Positions 35,785-45,674 are shown, counted from the first letter of the stretch. The stretch is DNA of 64,000 nucleotides from Facklamia sp964471435 (GCA_964471435.1 CAYYGA010000004.1:1-64000); one strand, 5' to 3'. The notes: generated from the sequence alone by a model not told the origin. Translations and numbers: made by a program.

Positions 35785-35900
35785 ATTTTTTTAATATAAA
35801 TGATGGGTTACTGGCTACTACTCAGCAAGATAGTTTTCAATAAGTATTACATAAGTGGTTGTGGAATGTAGAGGAGATATTTTTTCTTTTAAATAAAGAG

Positions 35901-36239
35901 TTAGAAGACACCTAAGGCTATTTTAGCATAGCGGGATAATTTTTCTAAAGACCAAGGAGGGTCAAAAGTAATTTCTGTATCGACTTCCTTAACGTGTGGA
36001 ACTTCTTCAAACGCAAAATGTATATCATCGACTATATGATCGACTAAAGGACACATGGGTGTGGTTAAAGTCATCACAACATTCAATTTACCATCTTCTT
36101 GTAAAGTAGCTTCATAAACTAAACCTAAATTAACGATATCAATTCCCAGTTCCGGGTCAATCACTGTGGATAAGCGTTCAAAAATTAATGCCTCTTCTTC
36201 AGTCAATTCTTTTTTTTCTCTTAAAGCTAATATATCCAC
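35901..36239 (-). CDS. sufT: Fe-S cluster assembly factor, SufT/MIP18 (DUF59) family
   Basis: 112-residue MIP18/DUF59 protein of the PaaD/SufT type, which helps insert Fe-S clusters in Firmicutes. The core DPELGIDIVNLGLVYEA and the reactive-Cys motif LTTPMCPLVDHI are present, as is the C-terminal FDPPWSLEKLS. Start is GTG at 36239 with AAAGG upstream. It stands alone between terminators; aconitase in this window is one obvious Fe-S client, though a direct link is only inferred. Confidence 0.88.
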   Translation of the reverse strand: MDILALREKKELTEEEALIFERLSTVIDPELGIDIVNLGLVYEATLQEDGKLNVVMTLTTPMCPLVDHIVDDIHFAFEEVPHVKEVDTEITFDPPWSLEKLSRYAKIALGVF

Positions 36240-36330
36240 TAATACACAACCTTTCTATCAAACTAAATCAACTGCTTTCTAATTCATTTTACATAAAAAC
36301 AGTCACTTAGCAATATTTTTATCAATTCTT

Positions 36331-36359
36331 TTGGTAATTACCTCTGGTTTTGCTATAAT
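36331..36359 (+). promoter_or_regulatory. Promoter of the HAD phosphatase gene
   Basis: -35 TTGGTA (36331-36336), 17-bp spacer, -10 TATAAT (36354-36359), 29 bp before the ATG. Confidence 0.7.
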
Positions 36360-36388
36360 CAGAAAGTAATAATTTAGGAGGCATATAT

Positions 36389-37110
36389 ATGCAACAACAT
36401 CTAATTGCTATCGACTTAGATGGCACAACTTTAAATGATCGGTCACAATTAACCCCTTTAACTATTAAAACCCTACGTACCTTATCGGCAATGGGACACA
36501 TGGTATCAATCATAACCGGTCGACCTTTTCGTAATACAATTGGTATTTACCAACAATTAAATATTCAGTCCCCTATGGCTACTTTTAATGGGGCTTATTG
36601 TGCTTTTCCTGGAAAAGATGCTTGGTTACCTACTTATCATTATGAATTAGACCGTGAAATAGCATTGGACCTATTTGCTCGCCAGGAAGAATTAAATATT
36701 GATCTTCTGTGTGCTGAGGGACTGCATCAACTATATACTACCTCAACTAATTTACCTGACAGCCCTTTTTATCCAAAAGATGAGGCAGAATATACAAAAC
36801 TTTCGCGCGATTCATTGACTCAAAATCCAACAGCCATTACTATATTTTCAGCTCGTGAACAACAGGAAGTTATCCGTCGTCAAGTTTTAGAAGAATACCA
36901 GGGTGATGTTGAAGTGAGGACCTGGGGTGGAGATTTCCCTGTGTTAGAAGTGGTACAAGCAGGAGTGCACAAAGCTAAAGCGGTTCAAGCTATTGCCGAT
37001 TTCTACCATATACCGCAAAAAAACATCTTTGCTTTTGGAGATGAAGATAATGATCATGAAATGATCGAATACGCCGGGCGGGGCGTTGCCATGAAAAACT
37101 GTATCCCGTC
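36389..37110 (+). CDS. Cof-type HAD phosphatase, 3' end lost in the assembly gap
   Basis: Cytosolic HAD-superfamily (Cof/YkrA type IIB) sugar- or nucleotide-phosphate phosphatase. HAD motif I is IAIDLDGTTLND (residues 6-17), motif II ISIITGRP-like, a C2 cap domain in the middle, and motif III/IV FGDEDNDHEMIEYAGRGVAM close to the break. About 240 residues are present; the family averages 265-285, so 30-40 residues fall in the Ns. Start ATG at 36389 has TTAGGAGG. Substrate unknown. Confidence 0.88.
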
Positions 37111-37210
37111 NNNNNNNNNNNNNNNNNNNNNNNNNNNNNNNNNNNNNNNNNNNNNNNNNNNNNNNNNNNNNNNNNNNNNNNNNNNNNNNNNNNNNNNNNN
37201 NNNNNNNNNN
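37111..37210. other. Assembly gap of 100 Ns
   Basis: Exactly 100 Ns, the conventional placeholder for a gap of unknown length. It removes the 3' ends of two convergent genes and whatever lies between them. Confidence 0.99.
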
Positions 37211-38140
37211 TTTTTGTTCTTCCTGGTCATGAACCTTCACTTGTTTACGCATCATTTGTTGTTCTTGACGGCTGTAGAATTGTCCGCTGACCTTAGTAGA
37301 GTGGATAATATTCACAAAAGCATTGCTATCTACTGACCGAACGGCTTTTTGTAAAGCATACATTTCATAACGGTTAAGAACCACCATCAAAACATCGCGA
37401 CGATCCCGTGAATACCCGCCTTTTCCTTCTAAAATAGTAACTCCTCTAACAATTGCCTTATAAATAGCATTGACTACATCATCTGTTTCGGTAGTGACTA
37501 TAAAAGCGGTTAATCGCTGTTCATTGGTATGTATTGTATCTACCATACGAGATAAGACATAAATTGAAATGAGGGTAAAAAGCGCATTTTCCCAGTCAAA
37601 AATCATTCCCGCTGCACTTATAATGAAAAAGTTAATTGCAAAAGAAATGGAACCAACATTTAACCCTGTCGCCCGGCTCACTATGAGCGTCACAATATCA
37701 AGTCCGCCAGCCGAAATTCCATACTTAATCGCGATACCGCTTCCCACGCCATTGATGACCCCACCCATAATAGCATTCAACAAAGGATTAGTTGAAACAG
37801 TATAAACGGGGACCAAGTTAGTAAATACGGTAGTAAGAATAACAGTATAGAGCGTCATTAAAGTAAAATATTTCCCTAACCGGATCCAAGCCAAAATAAT
37901 AATAGGTATATTCAGCATGAAATAAATATTACCGACTGTAAAGAAACTCCCCAGGGCTGGCATTCTACTCGTGAAATAATCAATGATCTGAGCGATACCG
38001 GTAATACCGGAAGCAAACAGGTCGCCCGGTATAAGAAATAGATTTAAAGCAATCGCAATAGATACAGCACATAGGAGGCCGATAAGTAATTGAAAGGCGA
38101 AATTTAATCCCGGACGATCCTCTATATAATGGTCAAACAA
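37211..38140 (-). CDS. YitT family membrane protein, 3' end lost in the gap
   Basis: Integral membrane protein of the YitT family (DUF161 plus DUF2179). The N-terminal part has five or six membrane segments (IALNLFLIPGDLFASGITGIAQII is typical) and the C-terminal cytosolic domain shows VTTETDDVVNAIYKAIVRGVTILEGKGGYSRDRRDVLMVVLNRYE. About 310 residues are visible, already at family length, so only a few are missing. Start is TTG at 38140 with AAAAGGTG upstream. The family's function is unknown. Confidence 0.88.
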
Positions 38141-38180
38141 ACTATCACCTTTTCTTAATGATACGTTTTATAGTTAACGT

Positions 38181-38624
38181 TTATTTATCTTTGGCAGACT
38201 CTCCTAATTTCTCCTGCATAAGCGGTTGGAGTGTTCGGGAAATCCCGGAGCCTACTACTAAGGTTTCATATAATGGGTAAGGATCCTGGCCTGTGCGCAT
38301 GAGAGAACGTAAATATATTTCCCCGTCTCCTGCTAAGAATAAACTATAATAACCTGTTCTCATCCCGTTTAACTCATTGATTAATTCTAAAGCTTCGTCT
38401 TCTTTTCCGGGATCATTTAATCTGTGTACATTACGATAGATGATCTGGGCATCAAAGTATTTTTTGTCATTATCTTGAATGATGACTTCCACAATTAGAA
38501 TTCTTTCTTTTGTAACGCGGAATTGGAAACGATATAAATGATGGCCATCAGGAATGGTTTGGTATTTAGCAGGAAGTTTTTTCTCTTCTAATAAAGCATC
38601 GAATTTTTCTTTAAATTGTGACAT
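38181..38624 (-). CDS. Conserved-looking hypothetical protein, 147 aa
   Basis: Not recognised with confidence. A soluble 147-residue protein with alternating strands and helices (for example RILIVEVIIQDNDKKYFDAQIIYRNVHRL) and no membrane segment; the shape recalls YbjN-like or type III chaperone-like folds, which is only an impression. Start ATG at 38624 has GGGGAG upstream. It lies 40 bp before yitT in the same direction and is divergent from fbp. Confidence 0.7.
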   Translation of the reverse strand: MSQFKEKFDALLEEKKLPAKYQTIPDGHHLYRFQFRVTKERILIVEVIIQDNDKKYFDAQIIYRNVHRLNDPGKEDEALELINELNGMRTGYYSLFLAGDGEIYLRSLMRTGQDPYPLYETLVVGSGISRTLQPLMQEKLGESAKDK

Positions 38625-38713
38625 CTAGTACTCTCCCCTTTTCATTTTTACATTCAAACTCTATTTTTTAGTATAACAAAATACCTCTCATTAACAAATA
38701 AAAATGACAGGAG

Positions 38714-38742
38714 TTGACAAATCTTTAATTATTACTTAATTT
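38714..38742 (+). promoter_or_regulatory. Probable promoter of fbp
   Basis: -35 TTGACA (38714-38719), 17-bp spacer, weak -10 TAATTT (38737-38742), 51 bp before the fbp ATG. Confidence 0.5.
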
Positions 38743-38793
38743 ATAGGATGTGTAAGTTATTTTTAGACATGTTAAAAAGAATGGAGCCCTGCA

Positions 38794-40695
38794 ATGAGTA
38801 AGCTAAAAAAAGATAATCCAGTTATTCATGATTTGATTGAAATTATTAACCTTGAAGCAATTAAGCAACTCCCCAAAGCCACCGAGCATTACATAAGTGA
38901 TTTACATGGTGAATTTGAAGCTTTTGACCATTTATTACGAACCTGTTCAGGTGTTATCTCTATTAAAGTTGCGGATTTATTCGACGGAATCTTAAGTGAA
39001 GAAGAACAAAAAGAATTGTGTTTTTCTATTTATTATCCAGAAGATATTTTACTTCCTGCTCAAAAAACAAAAGAAGAATGGATCACCTTACTCGATCAAC
39101 TTGTGCAGGTTACTCGTTATGTCTCCTCTAAATATACACGCTCCAAAGTAAGAAAAGCCATGCCTAAAGCTTATGCTTATATTTTAGAAGAACTTATTTA
39201 CCAATACGATGAAAATACTAATAAAGAAAATTATTATCATTCGATTTTTAACACAATGATTAACTTGAACCTGGCAAATCATTTTGCTGTGGCCCTCTCG
39301 CTGTTAATCCAACGTTTTGTGGTCGATCATCTTCATGTTTTAGGAGATATCTACGACCGGGGTCCTCACCCTGATAAAATTGTGGATCGTTTAATGAAAG
39401 TTCCATCTCTTGATATTCAATTTGGAAACCATGATATTATTTGGATAGGCGCCTATTCCGGTTCAATGGCCTGTTTAGCTAATGTGTTACGTATTCAGCT
39501 GCGCTACGGCCATGTGAACCTATTGGAAGATTATGGTATCAATCTTACCCGCTTAGCTAAATACGGCAGACGCTATTATAAAGATAATCCAGCCTTTCAT
39601 CCTCGGGGCGATAATTCTCATTTAAGTCAAGAAGAAATCGATGACATCACCTTGATGCATCAAGCTATTTCGATTATGCAATTTAAAATTGAGAGTCAAA
39701 TTATTCAAAGGCGTCCTGATTTTAATATGGATCACCGCTTACTGTTAGATAAACTGTCCCATGACCGCCAATCGGTTGAAATCGAGGGTGAGTGGTATAA
39801 TATCGTTGATGGCTGTTTCCAAAGAGTCGATGTGATGAATCCATTTGAACTAACTTTAGGCGAAGAATTAATTATGTTAGATTTAATGCACCAATTTCAA
39901 AATTCGGACAAACTTGAACGCCATGTCAACTTCCTGGTTTTTCATGGAACAATGCATAAAACTTATAATAAAAACCTATTATTTCACGGCTGTATTCCTT
40001 CAACAGAAGATGGAGAATTTTTAGAAATTGAATTAGAAGGTCATACTTATTCAGGCCGTTCATTAATGGACCGTTTTGAAAAAGCGATTATTAACTCCTT
40101 TGCCAACAAGCGGTCTTACAATGATTTTGATACTGATTTAGTATGGTACTTGTGGTGTGGCGAAGTATCAACACTTTTTGGTAAACATGCCATGAAGACT
40201 TTCGAACGATATTTCTGTAGTGATAAAAGTACTCATAAGGAAATTCAAAATCCTTATTATCAACTACGTAATCAAGTCGACTTTTGTAATAAAATTTTAG
40301 CTGAATTTGACTTAAAAGAAGATGGCTATATCGTCAACGGCCATACTCCTGTTAAAGCTTTAGATGGCGAAAAGCCGGTAAAAGCTCAAGGAAAGATGCT
40401 GGTAATTGACGGAGGTTTGGCAAAGCCTTATCAAAAAGTTACAGGGATTGCCGGCTACACTCTCGTAGACAATTCCAATGAAATATATATCGTAGCGCAT
40501 ACTCCTTTCACTTCCAAAGAAGAAGCCATTGCCAATAAACACGATATCCTGCCGGAACAATATATTGTTACTCAAAGGCCAAGACGTCAAAAAATCGCCG
40601 ATACGGATATTGGGAAAGAGCTTGAAGCTCAATCGCAAGAACTGCAAGAAGGTCTTCCTCCATATGATGGAAAGAGTATCAAACAAAAAGTGTAG
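38794..40695 (+). CDS. fbp: Fructose-1,6-bisphosphatase, class III
   Basis: Gluconeogenic phosphatase of the Firmicutes-specific class III. 633 residues, near the B. subtilis length. The metallophosphatase core shows HYISDLHGEFEAFDH (residues about 27-41), VLGDIYDRGPHPDKI, FGNHDIIWIGA, LWCGEVSTLFGKHAM, and VNGHTPV toward the C-terminus with IDGGLAKPYQ. Start ATG at 38794 has GGAG upstream. It is monocistronic and is followed 9-15 bp later by repeat element copy 1, whose hairpin probably ends its transcript. Confidence 0.97.
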   Translation: MSKLKKDNPVIHDLIEIINLEAIKQLPKATEHYISDLHGEFEAFDHLLRTCSGVISIKVADLFDGILSEEEQKELCFSIYYPEDILLPAQKTKEEWITLLDQLVQVTRYVSSKYTRSKVRKAMPKAYAYILEELIYQYDENTNKENYYHSIFNTMINLNLANHFAVALSLLIQRFVVDHLHVLGDIYDRGPHPDKIVDRLMKVPSLDIQFGNHDIIWIGAYSGSMACLANVLRIQLRYGHVNLLEDYGINLTRLAKYGRRYYKDNPAFHPRGDNSHLSQEEIDDITLMHQAISIMQFKIESQIIQRRPDFNMDHRLLLDKLSHDRQSVEIEGEWYNIVDGCFQRVDVMNPFELTLGEELIMLDLMHQFQNSDKLERHVNFLVFHGTMHKTYNKNLLFHGCIPSTEDGEFLEIELEGHTYSGRSLMDRFEKAIINSFANKRSYNDFDTDLVWYLWCGEVSTLFGKHAMKTFERYFCSDKSTHKEIQNPYYQLRNQVDFCNKILAEFDLKEDGYIVNGHTPVKALDGEKPVKAQGKMLVIDGGLAKPYQKVTGIAGYTLVDNSNEIYIVAHTPFTSKEEAIANKHDILPEQYIVTQRPRRQKIADTDIGKELEAQSQELQEGLPPYDGKSIKQKV

Positions 40696-40704
40696 GAAAA
40701 TTAA

Positions 40705-40905
40705 GGCATTGTGTCATAAGTCAGTTTTAAAATCCATCTTACATAAAATTAAAAAAGTTTTATTACCGCGAACGCTAACGCATAGGGTTCTGATGCGGTG
40801 ATAAAACTTTTTTTCTTTCAGATTTCAGTTTGGTAATTATGCAATCATATTGTACAACATTTAAATTATAGTATAGAAGTTATATGAGACTTATGACGCA
40901 GCCCC
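40705..40905. repeat. ~200-bp palindrome-bearing intergenic element, copy 1 (MITE-like)
   Basis: Homologous along its length to 47013-47213. Core 40710-40900 (191 bp) has terminal inverted repeats TGTGTCATAAGTC / GACTTATGACGCA (one mismatch). In the centre a 19-bp stem, AAAAAAGTTTTATTACCGC (40751-40769) with its complement (40795-40813, one G-U), encloses a 25-nt loop and is followed by a T-run in both directions. It fills the gap between convergent fbp and the ArcD-like gene, so it likely doubles as a bidirectional terminator. No coding capacity; no target duplication seen. Confidence 0.8.
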
Positions 40906-40932
40906 TTGTTTTGTCGCAAAATTAACTAAAAA

Positions 40933-42507
40933 TCAACCAATCCAGGTTGATATAACGAGCAAAGCAATGGTTACCACGATAATTGCAGCAAGTAATTTCC
41001 AGATATACTTCCACCAGCTTGTGATCGGTATACCTGCTATAGCTAAGGCTCCCATCACCACTCCGGATGTGGGGGTAATTAAGTTAACCAATCCAGCAGC
41101 AGACTGATAGGCAGTAACTACTAAACTTTCTGCAACACCCGCAAATTGCCCCAGGGGCGCCATGATACCCATAGTAGCTGCCGCCAGTCCTGATGTTGAA
41201 GGTATTAAAAAAGACATAGGGATATAAAAAAGATAGGTGAACGTAATAAACATCCCTTCTGATAATCCTGTTAATACCTTTTCTCCCCAAAACAAGATAG
41301 TGGCGGTGATTTGGCCATTGTTCATTATCACTTGAATACCACGGGCTACAGTAACAATTAAAACAACATCCAATAAATCTTTGGTACCATCAATAAAAAC
41401 TTCTACGAATCGTTGTTCACCCATTTTAGAAATAAACCCAATTATAATGGAACTTAAGAAGAAAAGAACCGTAATTTCCATTAAATACCACCCGCCCAGC
41501 GGTAAAAGACTTTGACCCATTAAATTACCTAAAACAGGCAGCCCCATTAAATCTGAATGAATTTCTTCTAAAAAAGTAAATCCATTAATTAAATCACTCC
41601 AAGGCAGTAAACCTGCAATCATAATTAAAAAAGTAACGAAGAAAATAACCAAAACCTTTTTTTGAATAGAAGTCATTGGAGGCAGGTCTTTTTGAACTGC
41701 AAAACGTTGCCGGTGCTCATTGAACTTTTCTTTAGATAATATCGAATTAGCCGGATCTTGTTTTACTTGATCAGCATAACGCGAGACAAACAGACTGGCC
41801 AGAATATATAAAGCTATAAACATAATCGTACGAAGTAAGAGCCCATCGGCTATACTCACTCCTGCCATGGCAGAAGCAATCCCTGTTGCAAAAGGATTAA
41901 CAGTTGAAGCAAGAACTCCTATACCGGTACCAATTAACACAATAGAAATGGCAACCAAGGCATCATAACCCACCGCTACCATTAAAGGAATTAATATAGT
42001 ATAAAAAGGTATGGTCTCCTCAGCCATCCCATAAGTTGAACCGCCTAAAGCAAAAACAAGTATTAAAATCCAAATCAATTGACTCATGTTATTTTTGGAA
42101 TGGCGGATAACTGCTTGAATACCTGTATCCACAGCTCCTGTTTCAGTTACCACTGCTAAAAAACCGCCTATTGCAAAAATAAAAAGAGCAATTTCTATTG
42201 CCCCTTGTGTTGTTTCAGTTCCAATCATTCCATCAAAAGGTGCTCGGAGGATGTCCCATAAACCTTGAGGATTTTGAGCGATTCGATGATAGGAGCCGCT
42301 GATAACTGTTCCATCAAAAGTATAGTTATATGCCCCTGCAGGAATAAACCATGTAAGGACAGCTAGGCCGATAATTATAAAAAACAATAAAGTAAAAGAG
42401 CTGGGCATATTAAACCTTTTTTTACTCTTGACGAGGTCTGTTTTTGAATTGTTATCAACACCGGGCAGTGTAGAGGGTTCAAGTGACCCTTCTTTCTTTT
42501 CGGGCAT
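40933..42507 (-). CDS. YfcC family transporter, probable arginine/ornithine antiporter
   Basis: Polytopic membrane protein, 524 residues and about 12 membrane segments, of the YfcC/ArcD2-like branch of the DcuC-type superfamily. Visible: an N-terminal cytosolic Ser/Lys stretch, IGLAVLTWFIPAGAYNY, GSTYGMAEETIPFYTILIPL, and PTSGVVMGALAIAGIPITSWWKYIWK at the end. Alone, YfcC would be only a carboxylate or amino acid carrier; its place directly after arcA makes arginine/ornithine (or arginine/citrulline) exchange likely. 143 bp with a hairpin separate it from arcA. Confidence 0.82.
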   Translation of the reverse strand: MPEKKEGSLEPSTLPGVDNNSKTDLVKSKKRFNMPSSFTLLFFIIIGLAVLTWFIPAGAYNYTFDGTVISGSYHRIAQNPQGLWDILRAPFDGMIGTETTQGAIEIALFIFAIGGFLAVVTETGAVDTGIQAVIRHSKNNMSQLIWILILVFALGGSTYGMAEETIPFYTILIPLMVAVGYDALVAISIVLIGTGIGVLASTVNPFATGIASAMAGVSIADGLLLRTIMFIALYILASLFVSRYADQVKQDPANSILSKEKFNEHRQRFAVQKDLPPMTSIQKKVLVIFFVTFLIMIAGLLPWSDLINGFTFLEEIHSDLMGLPVLGNLMGQSLLPLGGWYLMEITVLFFLSSIIIGFISKMGEQRFVEVFIDGTKDLLDVVLIVTVARGIQVIMNNGQITATILFWGEKVLTGLSEGMFITFTYLFYIPMSFLIPSTSGLAAATMGIMAPLGQFAGVAESLVVTAYQSAAGLVNLITPTSGVVMGALAIAGIPITSWWKYIWKLLAAIIVVTIALLVISTWIG

Positions 42508-42534
42508 TCATTTCACTTTCCTTTCTAAAATAAA

Positions 42535-42566
42535 AGACCCGGAAGTCGATGACAATTTCCTGGTCT
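42535..42566 (-). terminator. Intercistronic hairpin between arcA and the antiporter gene
   Basis: Stem AGACC-C-GGAA / TTCC-T-GGTCT (42535-42544 with 42557-42566), one mismatch, then TTTTATTTT on the minus strand. It could partially terminate after arcA so that the antiporter is made at a lower level. Confidence 0.6.
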
Positions 42567-42650
42567 TCTATACTCTTTTAAGAGCGATTATTTATTATAG
42601 TAAAAAAAGTGTGTTTTGTAAAAACTATTATTAATATACTGAATATATTT

Positions 42651-43883
42651 CTATAGTTCTTCACGATAAAGCGGCATGCTCATACATCTAGGGCCGCCAC
42701 GGCCGCGAACCAATTCGCTGCCTTTAATTTTATGCAGCTTTACTCCTGCTTCTTCCAATAGTTTATTAGTAATTGTATTCCGATCATAGACAATCACCTC
42801 TCCCGGTGCAATTGCCAGAGTATTGGAGCCGTCGTTCCATTGTTCTCGTGCTGCTGAAACAATATCATCTCCGCCGGTACGTATCAAGCTTACTTTATCT
42901 ACTTTTAATGCCTGGGCTAAAATCTTATCTAAGGAATCAATTTTTTCTGAAATTACTACTTCCCCTTCTTCTTCTGCCGGGGTTATTTCATAAACTTTTA
43001 AGTCGCCTTCAATTTCAGGATGAATGGTAAACTTATCGTAATCCACTTGAGTAAATACCGTGTCTAGGTGCATAAATTTACGATTACTTTCGATTAAAAA
43101 TGCGAGCACTTTTTTAAAGTTCGTTTTTTCAAACACAGTTTTAGCCAAGGTTTCGATTGACTGTGCAGCGGTACGTTGAGAAATACCGACGGCTATCACC
43201 TCTTTTGATAAAACTAATTTATCTCCACCTTCAATTCTTGTATCATTTTCACGGTCATAGTAAATAGGTGTGTTTTTATGACCATAGATTGGATGATATT
43301 TAAAAATATAATCACCATAAATTGTTTCCCGATTTCGGGTGTCAGAATACATGCGATTAATTGCAACACCTTGACCAATTGTCGCGAAGGGATCCCGCGT
43401 AAAATATAAGTTAGGCATTGGATCAATATACAGATAATTTTCTGACTCTACTGCCCCTGCTAAAGAATCTTCGATCGCATCAAATTCATTTTTCTTAAAC
43501 CCTTCCATGGTTTTTAATACCATGTTAAAAGTATCTTCCATATTTAACAAAAAGTCATAAATTTTATCATAAACTGCTCCTGCTGGTAGACCAGACTCCT
43601 CTAACCATTGACTGACAAACGTCTCTTTAACATCGGCAGCATCAATAGCTTCTGCTGCTAAGCGCTCTAAATATAAAACTTCTACCCCATTTTCTTCTAA
43701 AATCCTGGCAAAATTGTCATGTTCAGCCTGTGCCTCTTCTAAAAAAGGAATATCATCAAATAATAAGCGTTCTAAGCTGTCAGGTGTCAGATTTTCAAGT
43801 TCTTTACCTGGGCGATGCAACATCACTTTTTTTAATTTACCAATTTCTGAAAAAACTTGAATTGGTTTCTCTTTTGAATTCAT
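42651..43883 (-). CDS. arcA: Arginine deiminase
   Basis: Hydrolyses arginine to citrulline and ammonia, the first step of the deiminase pathway. 410 residues with family motifs: VMLHRPGKELENLTP, PNLYFTRDPFATIGQGVAI, FKYHPIYG, IEGGDKLVLSKEVIAVGISQRT, HLDTVFTQVD, and the catalytic Cys in RGRGGPRCMSMPL. Start ATG at 43883 has AAAAGGAG. It is followed by the YfcC/ArcD-like gene; no arcB or arcC is adjacent, and it is divergent from argGH. Confidence 0.98.
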   Translation of the reverse strand: MNSKEKPIQVFSEIGKLKKVMLHRPGKELENLTPDSLERLLFDDIPFLEEAQAEHDNFARILEENGVEVLYLERLAAEAIDAADVKETFVSQWLEESGLPAGAVYDKIYDFLLNMEDTFNMVLKTMEGFKKNEFDAIEDSLAGAVESENYLYIDPMPNLYFTRDPFATIGQGVAINRMYSDTRNRETIYGDYIFKYHPIYGHKNTPIYYDRENDTRIEGGDKLVLSKEVIAVGISQRTAAQSIETLAKTVFEKTNFKKVLAFLIESNRKFMHLDTVFTQVDYDKFTIHPEIEGDLKVYEITPAEEEGEVVISEKIDSLDKILAQALKVDKVSLIRTGGDDIVSAAREQWNDGSNTLAIAPGEVIVYDRNTITNKLLEEAGVKLHKIKGSELVRGRGGPRCMSMPLYREEL

Positions 43884-44020
43884 TTTATACTCCTTTTCTA
43901 TTAACTCATCTTTCTATTATCTGCTTTTTCTTTTTAAGTTCTCACTCTAAAACTAATCAAATGAAGCGAATTTAATTTATAACATTAATAATCAGTAAAA
44001 AAAGGCCTATATATTTTAAT

Positions 44021-44048
44021 TGTATATTTTTAAACCTTTATAAGTCAA
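44021..44048 (-). promoter_or_regulatory. Candidate promoter of arcA
   Basis: Minus strand -35 TTGACT (44043-44048), 16-bp spacer, -10 TATACA (44021-44026). It implies a leader of about 130 nt. No convincing ArgR box or cre site was identified in 43884-44160. Confidence 0.45.
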
Positions 44049-44163
44049 ATTATAAGTTAAGCATTGATTCATTTACTTATAGTTAAATAATAAAAAAATT
44101 TATAATCGATAATATTTTTTAAAAGAGAAGTTTGCTTAATTATAAAATATTATAAAAAGGAGC

Positions 44164-44192
44164 TTGACATTTTTAATCTTAGAGTTTAAACT
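44164..44192 (+). promoter_or_regulatory. Promoter of the T-box-argGH transcript
   Basis: -35 TTGACA (44164-44169), 17-bp spacer, -10 TAAACT (44187-44192); start expected near 44199. Confidence 0.75.
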
Positions 44193-44199
44193 AATCTTA

Positions 44200-44453
44200 A
44201 TCTAATTTTAATAATTCAAAGAAAAAGAGAGTAAGATAAATTTTTTATTTACAGCGAGCTGAAAGAAGGTGGAAGTCAGCAATAGAAATTATCTGAACCG
44301 CACTTTTGAGAATAAATAATGAATTGAGTAGTTATTTACGTTCACCTACGATACAGGTTTAAGGACTGATAAAAGTAATTTTTTTATCCGTCGAATAGAG
44401 TGGTACCGCGTGTTGATAACCCGCCTCTAGCTTTGGCTAGGGGCGGTTTTTTA
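44200..44453 (+). ncRNA. T-box riboswitch, probable arginine specificity
   Basis: tRNA-sensing leader of argG. The T-box core is TGGTACCGCG (44401-44410) in GAATAGAG-T-box context. Antiterminator pairing TAGAG/CTCTA plus GCG/CGC competes with the terminator CCGCCTCTAGC/GCTAGGGGCGG (44421-44446) followed by TTTTTT. Stem I: distal hairpin GCTGA-N13-TCAGC with GGTGG in the loop; AGATAA pairs with TTATCT above a specifier loop containing AGAGAGTA on the 5' side and GAACCGCAC on the 3' side, where CGC (Arg) followed by A is the best codon. Confidence 0.93.
44421..44452 (+). terminator. T-box terminator of the argG leader
   Basis: 11-bp stem CCGCCTCTAGC/GCTAGGGGCGG with one mismatch, TTTG loop and TTTTTT. 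It forms when uncharged tRNA is absent. Confidence 0.93.
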
Positions 44454-44471
44454 TTTAGGAGGAAATATATT

Positions 44472-45674
44472 ATGACAAAAGAAAAAATTGTATTAGCTTA
44501 TTCCGGTGGATTAGATACTTCAATTACAATCCCATGGTTGAAAGAAAATTATGATGCAGATATTATTGCCGTTTGTGTTGATTTAGGACAAAAAGAAGAT
44601 TGGGCGGCTGTAGAGAAAAAAGCTTTAGCTTCAGGAGCGGCAAAATTTTTCTGCCCCCATGTCGCAGATGAGTTTGTTGAAGATTTTATTTATCCAGCTA
44701 TTAAAGCAAACGCTAAGTATCAAGGTACTTACCTCTTAGGTACTGCCTTAGGCCGTCCTTTAATCGCAAAAGAGTTAGTCAGAATTGCTCATGAAGAAGA
44801 AGCTTATGCAATTTGCCACGGTTGTACCGGTAAAGGAAATGACCAGGTTCGTTTTGAAATGGGAATTGCTGCTTTTGACTCTGAAATGGAAATTATTGCC
44901 CCTTGGAGAACTTGGAATATAAAATCACGTGAAGATGCAATCGACTATGCAAAATCAAAAGGTGTACCCATTACTTCAACTAAAGAAAAAATTTATTCTG
45001 AAGATGAAAACTTAATGCATATTTCTCATGAAGGTGGCGATATCGAAAATCCTGAGAACGAAGTAGATTATGATAATATCCTACACAATCTAAACTCACC
45101 TTTTAATGCCGCTGATGAAAGTGAAGTAGTTACCATTGAATTTAATAAAGGTGAAGCTGTAGCCGTGAATGGTCAAGAAATGAAACCAGTCGATATCTTA
45201 AAAACATTAAATACTTATGGAAACAAACATGGCATCGGTATTTTAGACTGGATTGAAGACCGTTTAATTGGTATGAAATCACGTGGGATTTATGAAACTC
45301 CGGGAGCAAGCATTTTAATGGAAGCTCACCAGCGTTTAGAGTCTTTAACACTGACTAAAGAAACCATTAAACTTAAAAATCAAATTGCAGTAGAATTTTC
45401 AGAGTTAATTTATAACGGCCAGTGGTATTCACAAGTCAGCGAAGCCATTCATACCTTTATGGATACTACCCAGCAATATGTCAACGGCACTGTCAGTCTG
45501 CGTCTTTATAAAGGTAATATTTTCCCGGCTTCAGTAGCCAGTCCCAACGAACTATTTGACCAAGATGTTTCCGGATTTGGTGAAGATGATTTATTCAGTC
45601 ATCACGATGCACATGGTTATATTAATGTCATCACCCTTCCAACTAAGATTCAAAGAAGAAAAGGAATGATTTAA
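44472..45674 (+). CDS. argG: Argininosuccinate synthase
   Basis: Joins citrulline and aspartate using ATP. 400 residues: the N-type ATP pyrophosphatase P-loop AYSGGLDTSITIPWLKE near residue 9, GNDQVRFEMG, and ISHEGGDIENP. The start is ATG at 44472, with TTTAGGAGG upstream; the frame runs open back into the T-box, but that part is leader. First gene of argGH, and the only arginine-synthesis genes seen here. Confidence 0.98.
   Translation: MTKEKIVLAYSGGLDTSITIPWLKENYDADIIAVCVDLGQKEDWAAVEKKALASGAAKFFCPHVADEFVEDFIYPAIKANAKYQGTYLLGTALGRPLIAKELVRIAHEEEAYAICHGCTGKGNDQVRFEMGIAAFDSEMEIIAPWRTWNIKSREDAIDYAKSKGVPITSTKEKIYSEDENLMHISHEGGDIENPENEVDYDNILHNLNSPFNAADESEVVTIEFNKGEAVAVNGQEMKPVDILKTLNTYGNKHGIGILDWIEDRLIGMKSRGIYETPGASILMEAHQRLESLTLTKETIKLKNQIAVEFSELIYNGQWYSQVSEAIHTFMDTTQQYVNGTVSLRLYKGNIFPASVASPNELFDQDVSGFGEDDLFSHHDAHGYINVITLPTKIQRRKGMI

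Noticed and set aside
36944..37110. Open frame continuing from yitT through the Ns into the HAD gene
   Set aside because: The apparent continuity exists only because Ns have no stop codons; the part beyond the gap is antisense to the HAD gene.
43884..44160. ArgR (ARG box) or cre sites in front of arcA
   Set aside because: The AT-rich stretch has partial matches only; none reached a convincing operator in spacing and sequence.
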